Source: a virus
DNA: 29,593 nucleotides
Direction: 5' to 3' (one strand)
Virus record (IMG/VR): IMGVR_UViG_3300036766_000170
Coordinates: 1 to 29,593 of that record
Both the position numbers and the translations under genes were made by a program. Under the pieces are notes generated by a model. The model saw nothing but the letters and a program-made list of their open reading frames with translations, did not search any database and was not told where the DNA came from. The first letter of the stretch is position 1, and every line of letters starts with the position of its first letter. Shown here one piece after another: positions 15,059 to 20,202 of the stretch.

Positions 15059-15087
15059 CACTCTGCGGGCCTACGGCCCTTCGAGTG
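15059..15087 (+). terminator. Symmetric two-part hairpin, probable terminator
   Basis: CACTC (15059-15063) pairs with GAGTG (15083-15087). Inside it GGGCC (15067-15071) pairs with GGCCC (15075-15079) around a TAC loop, with 3-base internal loops on both sides. It lies about 120 bases after the stop of the 14115-14936 operon. No T-run follows. Confidence 0.45.
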
Positions 15088-15175
15088 GCGGGATCGCGGG
15101 GGAAAAATAGCGAGCGCCAACCGCATACCGATTCGTCGGTGTCTGAGATTTTACAAACTGTTAACACAACTACCC

Positions 15176-15205
15176 TTGACTCGGACGCGAGGTATGGGGT
15201 ATGCA
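15176..15205 (+). promoter_or_regulatory. Possible promoter in the gene-free gap
   Basis: TTGACT (15176-15181), an 18-base spacer, then TATGCA (15200-15205), preceded by an AT-rich stretch that could act as an UP element. The -10 box is poor and no gene follows for about 440 bases, so it would drive a non-coding RNA or a long leader. Confidence 0.3.
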
Positions 15206-15615
15206 TCGGACGATCCCTCGTACACGATCCTTACCACGCCTACCCGATCTCGGTCTCCCTGTCAAGGCGTACACTACCAAGTAACGAACCCTCGTAGACT
15301 ACCACGCTAACGATCAATCGATGTTACGTAGCCTCATACGTAGGGGCCTACTTTCATCGCGAGCGTGCGGGGGCGGTGGGGTTCTACCAGGGGGCCCCAA
15401 TTTTAGCGCGCCCTACCCCCGGCGATTGGTTGCGGTAACCGCTCGTGCGGGCGTCGGCCGCGCGTCGGCGGGCCCCGGCAACCCCTGAACGCCGACGCCG
15501 GGACACCGACATACCGCAGAAGGGGCGCCGTTTCTCTCGCGAAGCGTAGGCGTTTGCTCGCTTATGAGGTTGATTGCGCCCGGTTGGGTAGCTAGACAAG
15601 CGCCGGTTTGGGGGG

Positions 15616-15644
15616 TTGACGGGGACGGGAGAACGTCGTACGAT
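15616..15644 (+). promoter_or_regulatory. Sigma70-type promoter for a leaderless mRNA
   Basis: TTGACG (15616-15621), 17-base spacer, TACGAT (15639-15644). The expected start of transcription, 6-7 bases past the -10 box, falls on the G of GTG at 15651. That GTG opens the downstream small gene with no room for a ribosome site, the leaderless arrangement common in actinobacteria. Confidence 0.7.
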
Positions 15645-15650
15645 CGTCAA

Positions 15651-15758
15651 GTGCCCTGGATACAGCTTACCGCCGCGCTCGTTATCTATGTTGGACTCGT
15701 CTACCTAACGCTGGACGCGCTCTACTATGGCGCCGGAGAGGATCCCGACAGTGACTAG
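15651..15758 (+). CDS. Tiny membrane protein from a leaderless transcript (35 aa)
   Basis: GTG at 15651 is the predicted first transcribed base of the promoter at 15616-15644. The product is one hydrophobic helix (about residues 3-23, WIQLTAALVIYVGLVYLTLD) followed by a short acidic tail. A longer frame starts at 15564 but would lie upstream of the promoter. The stop overlaps the next gene's GTG by 8 bases. The likely role is a small membrane regulator or lysis/exclusion peptide; the family is unknown. Confidence 0.5.
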   Translation: MPWIQLTAALVIYVGLVYLTLDALYYGAGEDPDSD

Positions 15759-16308
15759 CCGCCCATGCCGTACCCTATTCGGTCTCTGCCTCGTCCATTG
15801 GAAGGCGCCGACGGACGCCGACGCGATCCCCCCGTGCGTCGATAACCGGCTCCGGCGCCGCCTCGCGATCCTTCCCGACGGCCCCGGCGTTGACTGGAAG
15901 GGGGTAGCGCAAACCCTCGCGGCGGATCTCCGGGACGCTAGGGCCGAGACGATCGCCATTCGCGACGAGTGGCACCGGACGTACACGGCGGCGGTAGAGT
16001 CCAGGGACGCTACGATCGCCGTCCTACGGGGCTCACAGAGACCGGGAACGGCACACCGGCATGTGTACCGGGCCCCTGGATCGCGGGGGCAAGTGTGCCC
16101 GGACGCCTGGATCTCCGGCTTCCCCGAGACCGGCGACGGCCCGAGCGCGGGCAAGCACGGACACCGAGGCGACGCGCGCGTAAGTTGGTGGCTCGAACCG
16201 ACGGCGGACGGCCCCGATCACGTACACGATCTCGCATGGGGGACGGTCAAGCTACCCCCCTTCGACATACCCGACGCGCCCGTAAGCGTCTCGGAACTTG
16301 CTACGTAA
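15751..16308 (+). CDS. Protein of unknown function
   Basis: 185 aa from GTG 15751, preferred to the ATG at 15727 because GGAGAGGA lies about 11 bases before the GTG and the overlap with the upstream gene shrinks to 8 bases. The N-terminal part holds two Cys (about positions 6 and 13), a charged helix around residues 55-90 (WKGVAQTLAADLRDARAETI onward) and a His/Gly-rich C-terminal part (HRHVYRAPGSRGQVCP, then GKHGHRGDARVSWWLEP). The His/Cys content hints at metal binding. A competing frame (15969 onward) is open, but its product is Arg-rich in a way typical of shadow frames. Confidence 0.5.
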   Translation: MTSRPCRTLFGLCLVHWKAPTDADAIPPCVDNRLRRRLAILPDGPGVDWKGVAQTLAADLRDARAETIAIRDEWHRTYTAAVESRDATIAVLRGSQRPGTAHRHVYRAPGSRGQVCPDAWISGFPETGDGPSAGKHGHRGDARVSWWLEPTADGPDHVHDLAWGTVKLPPFDIPDAPVSVSELAT

Positions 16309-16330
16309 GGGCCCTACGGATCCTCTCGCT

Positions 16331-16350
16331 GCCGCCGATACTAATAGTGA
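16331..16350 (+). repeat. 20-bp motif, copy 1 (copy 2 at 17014-17033)
   Basis: GCCGCCGATACTAATAGTGA lies 17 bases before the ATG at 16368 and recurs with one change at 17014-17033. No -35 box fits it as a sigma70 promoter. It may be a regulator or start-associated site. It merges into the GAGAGAGGAAC ribosome site. Confidence 0.6.
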
Positions 16351-16367
16351 GAGAGGAACGGTACAGA

Positions 16368-16646
16368 ATGGACAAGCTCACAGTAACGAACGGAACAGTT
16401 GAGATCGCCGGGGGCTTCGGACGCCGGGCCGCTATCTTCCCGCTATCGGCAATCACCGAGTACCGCCCGCGCAACGGCTACCGCTCCCTCTACATTCAAG
16501 TCGGTTCAAAGACGCACACGGTACACGGATCGCCGGACGAGATCAGGGGCTACATACGGGCGATTATGGACGCCTTCGATCGCCGGATAGAGGCAACCTC
16601 TCGCGGCTTCGCTCGCGTTCCGTCAACGGGAGAGGAAGTAAAGTGA
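16368..16646 (+). CDS. Small β-rich protein, PH-like by appearance
   Basis: 92 aa from ATG 16368, with GAGAGAGGAAC about 9 bases upstream. An in-frame extension upstream is rejected because it crosses the repeat motif and the previous gene. Strands LTVTNGTVEI, AAIFPLSAITEYRP, SLYIQVGSKTHTVHG and a final helix (EIRGYIRAIMDAFDRR) give the seven-strands-plus-helix impression of bacterial PH-like domains. That is a guess from the order of predicted elements. The stop overlaps the next gene's GTG (GTGA). Confidence 0.5.
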   Translation: MDKLTVTNGTVEIAGGFGRRAAIFPLSAITEYRPRNGYRSLYIQVGSKTHTVHGSPDEIRGYIRAIMDAFDRRIEATSRGFARVPSTGEEVK

Positions 16647-16828
16647 ACGTCACGAACCCCCGCCTTAACGAACGCAAGAGCCGAACCCGCCGGGCCGTCG
16701 ATGCCCTGGACGAGTGCCTAAACCATCGCGAGAATTGGATCCTTGCGTGCGCGATTTGGGTAACGGTTTGGGGCGGCGCAATCTTGCTCGCGATGCCCTA
16801 CGTAGACGCCTACATGAGCGGGCGGTAA
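16643..16828 (+). CDS. Small single-span membrane protein
   Basis: 61 aa from GTG 16643 (GTGA overlap with the upstream TGA). Residues 1-30 are basic and helical (RLNERKSRTRRAVDALDECL). Residues about 33-53 (WILACAIWVTVWGGAILLAM) form a membrane helix, and a short polar end follows. Orientation by the positive-inside rule is N-in, C-out. Function is unknown. Confidence 0.55.
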   Translation: MNVTNPRLNERKSRTRRAVDALDECLNHRENWILACAIWVTVWGGAILLAMPYVDAYMSGR

Positions 16829-16834
16829 ACGACC

Positions 16835-17011
16835 ATGACGAACCTTGAACTTCGCGATCACATGAACGCCGAACACGGGTACACGATCCCAACCGACAAG
16901 GACGTATCCTGTTGGCTCTTCGTCCTCAAGAACGAACACCGAGACAAGCACGCCGCGCAATCGCCCGGGCACACACACGAGGGAGAGGGGGGCACACAAC
17001 AGGAACCGTAA
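16835..17011 (+). CDS. Small His-rich protein (58 aa)
   Basis: ATG at 16835, TAA at 17009-17011. The sequence LELRDHMNAEHGY, then CWLFVLKNEHRDKHAA and GHTHEGEGG contains seven His and one Cys, spaced so that H9/H14 and H36/H40 could bind metal. The start follows the previous stop by 6 bases with no strong ribosome site visible. It ends 2 bases before the second copy of the 20-bp motif. Unknown family. Confidence 0.45.
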   Translation: MTNLELRDHMNAEHGYTIPTDKDVSCWLFVLKNEHRDKHAAQSPGHTHEGEGGTQQEP

Positions 17012-17013
17012 CC

Positions 17014-17033
17014 GCCGCCGATACTAACAGTGA
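17014..17033 (+). repeat. 20-bp motif, copy 2
   Basis: GCCGCCGATACTAACAGTGA, identical to 16331-16350 except C for T at one position. It lies 31 bases before a GTG start with its own GGGAG site. Both copies lie between small genes in the same operon region. Confidence 0.6.
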
Positions 17034-17064
17034 AGCAATCCAGTTAGACACGGGAGTATGCGCA

Positions 17065-17172
17065 GTGGCAGCGAGCCCACAATTCAAAGTCTACAGCGAC
17101 GCCAGGGAATACCCGACGCTTGCGCGGGAGAGGAACGAGAGGCTATCCGATCATGGCAAAGAAAACGAGTAG
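17065..17172 (+). CDS. Possible tiny protein (35 aa)
   Basis: GTG at 17065 with GGGAG (17052-17056) 8 bases upstream. The 35 residues (AASPQFKVYSDAREYPTLAR and a charged tail) are not recognisable. The frame extends further upstream into the previous gene, but the ribosome site favours this start. It overlaps the next gene by 20 bases, more than usual here, so it may instead be a leader peptide or a chance frame. Confidence 0.35.
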   Translation: MAASPQFKVYSDAREYPTLARERNERLSDHGKENE

Positions 17173-17350
17173 CCCTACCCCGTGCTGTAAGGTGCGGGCG
17201 GCGTTCCATGACGGGGAACACCTATTCGATTGTCCGAAGTGCGGCAAGCGTTGGGCTACGTTCACGGCGCAAGGCTCGGTAACGTGGCGGGATCCTCACG
17301 CAAAGAAACCGGCGCCGACTCCGCCGGACAAGAAGAGGAAGGTACGGTAA
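17153..17350 (+). CDS. Mini zinc-binding protein with basic tail (65 aa)
   Basis: ATG 17153, chosen over an upstream in-frame GTG/ATG because GAGAGG lies about 12 bases upstream and the Cys core begins soon after. C11-C12, H19, H23 and C27-P-K-C30-G make a zinc ribbon, followed by a β-like strand and a Lys/Pro-rich C-terminus (KKPAPTPPDKKRKVR) suited to nucleic-acid binding. TAATG coupling to the next gene. Function is unknown. Confidence 0.55.
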   Translation: MAKKTSSPTPCCKVRAAFHDGEHLFDCPKCGKRWATFTAQGSVTWRDPHAKKPAPTPPDKKRKVR

Positions 17351-17535
17351 TGGCAAAGACATTCGCGCGCGTTGATTTCCCTTGTGACGACGGCTCAACG
17401 CAAACACTGTTGATCGACGTGACGGGTAAGAAGGTCGCCGCCGTCCTCGGGCATATCGACAAGGTAGCCAATTGGATCGACTTCCCCGATCATCCCTGGA
17501 AGTCATGGGCCTTACGGGATCTCGTAGAGCGATGA
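17350..17535 (+). CDS. Small α/β protein of unknown function
   Basis: 61 aa from the ATG at 17350, which overlaps the upstream TAA. Two short strands (FARVDFPCDD, QTLLIDVTGK) and a helix (VAAVLGHIDKVANWI) are followed by a Trp-containing end (HPWKSWALRDL). A longer upstream frame is in the shadow of the previous gene. ATGA coupling to the next gene. I do not recognise it. Confidence 0.5.
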   Translation: MAKTFARVDFPCDDGSTQTLLIDVTGKKVAAVLGHIDKVANWIDFPDHPWKSWALRDLVER

Positions 17536-17762
17536 TCGTTTCACGAGACCGAGCGAAGCGGCGTAGCCCCGGCGGGGGGATCGAAGTCGGCGTATGGTTC
17601 AGCGAAGCGGAAGCCCGCGCGCTCTTTAAGCTCGCCGATCATCTTGTCGGCGCCGACGCGAACGTAGACACGGCGCGACGAATAACCGGATCAACCCCTA
17701 CCCTCAAGGCGGCGCTTCGTGCGCTGATCAGGTTGAACGCCGCGATACAGGCGCCGCGATGA
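17532..17762 (+). CDS. Small helical protein, possible DNA-binding
   Basis: 76 aa from ATG 17532 (ATGA overlap). A basic start (RDRAKRRSPGGG) is followed by a short strand (IEVGVWFSEAEARALFKLAD) and a Thr-Pro-Thr-initiated helix (LKAALRALIRLNAAIQ). Strand, helix, helix is the order of ribbon-helix-helix proteins, but the strand is short and the match is weak. Coupled on both sides by overlaps. Confidence 0.5.
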   Translation: MIVSRDRAKRRSPGGGIEVGVWFSEAEARALFKLADHLVGADANVDTARRITGSTPTLKAALRALIRLNAAIQAPR

Positions 17763-17941
17763 TCATTACCGCAAGGCAAGCCGTCGAAGTGATCCCGCCG
17801 TCGCGCGTTCGCGTCACGCTCGATATCCGAAATTGTATGCGTCGGCAAACTCGGAAGCCTCACGCTTCGCACACATGGCACCAACGGCCCGGTATGGGTA
17901 ACTGTGTTTACTGTCCGGGTTGGGGAGCGGGCGCGCGATGA
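17759..17941 (+). CDS. Mini zinc-binding protein (60 aa)
   Basis: The ATG at 17759 overlaps the upstream TGA. The C-terminal half has H35-x2-H38-T-W, then N-C49-V-Y-C52-P-G-W. The H-x-W...C-x-x-C-P-G-(W/F) arrangement is a recurring small zinc-binding module in actinophages, known to me as uncharacterised. A β-hairpin-like N-terminus (VEVIPPSRVRVTLDIR) precedes it. ATGA coupling to the next gene. Confidence 0.55.
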   Translation: MIITARQAVEVIPPSRVRVTLDIRNCMRRQTRKPHASHTWHQRPGMGNCVYCPGWGAGAR

Positions 17942-18150
17942 TCGATCAACGTTTCTCTATGTTGCCCGGCGGAAGGTTGCACGCGCTGTACCAACAGCGA
18001 CGCGCCGCGCGTGAGTGTCAACGATTGAACGACACGATCGTAGAAACGTGGGAGACGTTAGCCGCCGCGCTCCGTCCCGCAATCGATCAGATCATCGCGG
18101 CACTTCAACCGCTCGCCGCTATCGCCGCGTCCCTGGATCTCGAACAATGA
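17938..18150 (+). CDS. Small helical protein of unknown function
   Basis: 70 aa from ATG 17938 (ATGA overlap). It is predicted almost wholly helical: QRRAARECQRLNDTIVETWE, then LAAALRPAIDQIIAALQPLA, with hydrophobic spacing of a coiled coil rather than a membrane helix. No motif. It overlaps the DUF4326 gene by 4 bases. Confidence 0.5.
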   Translation: MIDQRFSMLPGGRLHALYQQRRAARECQRLNDTIVETWETLAAALRPAIDQIIAALQPLAAIAASLDLEQ

Positions 18151-18515
18151 TCACGGTACTTAGTCGGCGCGGGGATCCAGACTGGACACCGGGCGAGAGA
18201 GACGGCGTACTAAGCGTGTACGTCGGTAGACCGGAAGCGCTCGGCAATCCCTTTCGTCTCGTCCGTACGCACTCGTCCATAGAGGCGAACCGGCGTAAGA
18301 TCGTCGGACGCTATGAGGCGTGGCTAATGCGCGCGGTACTGTTAGATCCCGTCGTCTCCCATGAGTTCAAGAAGATCGAAGCGGCGGCGCTCGCCGGTCT
18401 CGATATCGAACTCGTTTGTTGGTGCGCGCCGAAGGCGTGTCACGCGGACGTGATCAGGAAGTTTCTTGAGGCGTCACTCGCTCGCCGGGATCGCGATCTC
18501 GCAGATTCAAACTAG
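18147..18515 (+). CDS. DUF4326-like protein
   Basis: 122 aa from ATG 18147. VLSVYVGRPEALGNPFRLV near the start, RRKIVGRYEAWL in the middle and LELVCWC-type ending (ELVCWCAPKACHADVI) match the DUF4326 family: V-Y-I-G-R...GNPF, Y..WL, and CWC-P-x-x-CHAD. The family is common in phages and plasmids; its biochemical role is not established to my knowledge, although an ADP-ribose/NAD-related fold has been proposed for neighbours of this type. The three Cys and His of the terminal motif may bind zinc. It ends the small-gene run before a new promoter at 18546. Confidence 0.75.
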   Translation: MITVLSRRGDPDWTPGERDGVLSVYVGRPEALGNPFRLVRTHSSIEANRRKIVGRYEAWLMRAVLLDPVVSHEFKKIEAAALAGLDIELVCWCAPKACHADVIRKFLEASLARRDRDLADSN

Positions 18516-18545
18516 CTTCAAAACTCATACGGTTTTGCCCGAGCC

Positions 18546-18574
18546 TTGACCTACTCCCGCGCCCGCTCTATCGT
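18546..18574 (+). promoter_or_regulatory. Sigma70-type promoter, nearly leaderless
   Basis: TTGACC (18546-18551), 17-base spacer, TATCGT (18569-18574). The ATG of the next gene is at 18584, 9 bases past the -10 box, so the message would start 0-3 bases before or at the ATG. No ribosome site is present between them. It probably drives the replication operon 18584-21470. Confidence 0.7.
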
Positions 18575-18583
18575 ATCCAGGCA

Positions 18584-18883
18584 ATGAGCAACGAACCGAC
18601 GCGGGCCCCGGCAGACTACGAAGCGGATCTCTTCGCGCACAATCCAGCGCTAGACCGCGAGCGGGATCACCCTGTAGCGTCACGGCTCGCGCGCCTCTAC
18701 TTCATGCTCGATCAACTGGAAGGGATCTCGATCACGTCGAAGGCGATCGATCTGGATCTCTTTACCAAGCTCGCAACGCTCGCGCTCCGTCACGAGGAAG
18801 CGCTCGGTATCTCCGCAAAGAAAGCGGCCCCCGCCGGGGAAGAGAAACCGAAGCCTGTACGCCGTCCGGTTGCGTCGCAATGA
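18584..18883 (+). CDS. Protein of unknown function at the head of the replication operon
   Basis: 99 aa, first gene after the promoter at 18546-18574 and probably leaderless. The core (ASRLARLYFMLDQLEGISIT, then IDLDLFTKLATLALRHEEAL) is two helices. The C-terminus is Lys/Pro/Ala-rich and flexible. It overlaps the winged-helix gene (ATGA). Being first in the operon with a leaderless start suggests an early protein. No family recognised. Confidence 0.6.
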   Translation: MSNEPTRAPADYEADLFAHNPALDRERDHPVASRLARLYFMLDQLEGISITSKAIDLDLFTKLATLALRHEEALGISAKKAAPAGEEKPKPVRRPVASQ

Positions 18884-19170
18884 ATGAGAAAGAGATCGCG
18901 ACGTTGGGCTACACGATCGCGTACGGCGGGCGCGTTGGTACGCGCGAGGTTAGCGAAGCGCTCTCGGTCTCTTCATTCGCAGCGGGCCGCGTCCTCGTCT
19001 CACTTGAGAAGCGCGGCTATCTTTCACGCGCGCACGTTGGGCGCGGTAGGTATTGGGAAGTTACGGGAGCGGGATACGTCACACTCGCGAAGATCCATGA
19101 CGTGATCGCAACCGCCTTCAAGGTCTCTTGTAACGGGTTAGCGGGACGGACAACAACCGGAAAGGGGTAA
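18880..19170 (+). CDS. Winged-helix DNA-binding protein
   Basis: 96 aa. REVSEALSVSSFAAGRVLVS reads as helix-turn-helix, then LEKRGYLSRAH and a wing (GRGRYWEVTGAGYVTLAK). This is the layout of small MarR/ArsR-like or replication-associated winged helices. A short tail follows (SCNGLAGRTTTGKG). It could regulate the phage's own promoters, possibly the operator palindromes in the inverted repeat, or help load the helicase. Neither is shown by sequence. It sits 4 bases before the next start. Confidence 0.7.
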   Translation: MNEKEIATLGYTIAYGGRVGTREVSEALSVSSFAAGRVLVSLEKRGYLSRAHVGRGRYWEVTGAGYVTLAKIHDVIATAFKVSCNGLAGRTTTGKG

Positions 19171-19174
19171 CACA

Positions 19175-19633
19175 ATGGCAGACGAACCAATGGAAGCGGG
19201 GCACCCGGCGTACACCGGGGAAGCGGCGGGTATCGATGATTTCGATCCGGTTGGCGGCGGTCTCTTCGGAGACTTCGGCGAATCGGTTACGTTCGATTCG
19301 TTGCTCGGCGTCCCGATCCTGATCCATGATGCCGTACTCAAGGACAGCACGATCGATCCGACGAAACAATACGTTGTGATCGCCGGGGAACTTCTCAAGA
19401 AAAAGAACCTTGTTCCGAAGAGCGAAGGCTCCGCGCTCGGCGAAAGCACTTGCCAACCGGGACAGCGGTTCTCGTCCTCAACGTCGGCGGCGCGTTGCGT
19501 CGGTACGGCCCGACAGATGATCGAACGTTCACAGCGCAACGAAGAGGGACACTTCGCGGTACCGTTCCGCGTCATGGTCTCGAAGGTCGAAGGCGCCAAC
19601 CCGAACGCAAGGCAGTTCGTCTCGGCGTCCTAA
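19175..19633 (+). CDS. Acidic replication-associated protein, possible ssDNA-binding-like
   Basis: 152 aa. The acidic N-terminus (GIDDFDPVGGGLFGDFGESV) is followed by LLGVPILIHDAVL, QYVVIAGELL, then RFSSSTSA, RQMIERSQRNEEGHFAVPF and FRVMVSKVEGANPNARQFVS. Strand, long linker, helix, strand resembles a compact OB-like or DUF family that commonly precedes actinophage primase genes. I know the layout but not a name. A second frame is open over the 3' half and continues toward the primase gene. I chose the first because it ends in a sensible strand. About 100 bases separate it from the primase. Confidence 0.55.
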   Translation: MADEPMEAGHPAYTGEAAGIDDFDPVGGGLFGDFGESVTFDSLLGVPILIHDAVLKDSTIDPTKQYVVIAGELLKKKNLVPKSEGSALGESTCQPGQRFSSSTSAARCVGTARQMIERSQRNEEGHFAVPFRVMVSKVEGANPNARQFVSAS

Positions 19634-19731
19634 CGTCGCCAACCCTAACCCGGCCCGGCGACGGCGGGCGCGTAATCGATTTCCTCCCGGTTGCGCGTCC
19701 CGCCGCCGCTACAAGCAAGAGAGTTCCTAAC

Positions 19732-20202
19732 GTGGCTCGTGATATGTTAGCCGCCGCCCTGGAATACTTCGAGCAAGGCTATTCGCCGTGGCCGATCGTG
19801 CCCGGTCAAAAGATGCCGATCCGAGTACCCGCCGGGCCGAACGGTCGAACATGGGGCGGGCACGCTCACGTACCCCTAACCGCCGAAGAGATACACGAGG
19901 TATGGGGAACCGCCAACCCGCCCGATATCGCCGTCGTTGTCCTTGAGGGGCATTTAGTCTTAGACCTAGATCCCAAAAACAACAAGCAAGTAGCGAGCAT
20001 GTACGAGGAATTGATCGCGCTCACGCGATGCGAGCGCACGCCGAGCGGCGGGCTTCATGCCTACTTCCGTTGCGAAGGCAAGGCGCGCACGGAGCATCCG
20101 GCGCTAGGGATCGATATGCAAGGCTACGGTACCCTCGTTGTTTGCGCGCCGTCGCGCGGCTACGTCCGGCTCTCGGACAGCGGAGAGGCGGAAGCGCCAT
20201 GA
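19732..20202 (+). CDS. Bifunctional primase/polymerase (Prim-Pol, AEP) domain protein
   Basis: 156 aa from GTG 19732, which has AAGAGAG 8 bases upstream; ATG 19744 is the alternative. AALEYFEQGYSPWPIVPGQK, then W-x-x-AHVPLTAEEIHEVW, DIAVVVLEGHLVLDLD with D78-L-D80, and TPSGGLHAYFR with S105-G-G-L-H109 are the standard motifs of the archaeo-eukaryotic primase-like Prim-Pol domain (PF09250-type). D78/D80 bind metal and H109 the nucleotide. It synthesises primers for phage replication. The helicase part normally fused in one polypeptide is here a separate gene joined by ATGA. Confidence 0.85.
   Translation: MARDMLAAALEYFEQGYSPWPIVPGQKMPIRVPAGPNGRTWGGHAHVPLTAEEIHEVWGTANPPDIAVVVLEGHLVLDLDPKNNKQVASMYEELIALTRCERTPSGGLHAYFRCEGKARTEHPALGIDMQGYGTLVVCAPSRGYVRLSDSGEAEAP

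Larger units (their letters stand above)
14937..15650. other. Gene-free gap of about 700 bp: candidate origin, DNA end (cos) or regulatory/ncRNA region
   Basis: No frame here has a good start, coupling or recognisable content. By contrast nearly all of the rest of the window has gaps below 120 bases. Visible structure includes a strong hairpin (15059-15087), an AT-rich patch (about 15144-15180) holding TGTTAACA, a TTGACT box at 15176, two 13-base near-repeats GTASACTACCAMG (15269-15281 and 15294-15306), two TACGTA palindromes near 15328 and 15340, a GGGGCCCC palindrome near 15395, and GGCGTCGGC at 15453 pairing with GCCGACGCC near 15493. This density of non-coding structure fits an origin or a packaging end. 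I cannot tell which. Confidence 0.6.

Noticed and set aside
14889-15206. 105-aa minus-strand frame with TTGACA about 50 bases upstream on the minus strand
   Set aside because: The -10 box (TAGGCG) is poor, the product has no features, and the frame overlaps the plus-strand gene's end.
14977-15297. 106-aa plus-strand frame in the gene-free gap
   Set aside because: No ribosome site, crosses the strong hairpin at 15059-15087, and has no recognisable motif.
15969-16367. Upstream extension of the 16368 gene
   Set aside because: Very Arg-rich, overlaps the 15751 gene for most of its length and crosses the repeated 20-bp motif.
18520-18540. Small AAAAC/GTTTT hairpin after the DUF4326 gene
   Set aside because: Only 5 A/T pairs with one G/C pair; too weak to call a terminator.
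19450-19731. Open frame joining the upstream gene region to the Prim-Pol gene, possible frameshift fusion
   Set aside because: No slippery site is visible, the upstream frame ends in a sensible strand, and GTG 19732 has its own ribosome site; kept only as an oddity.
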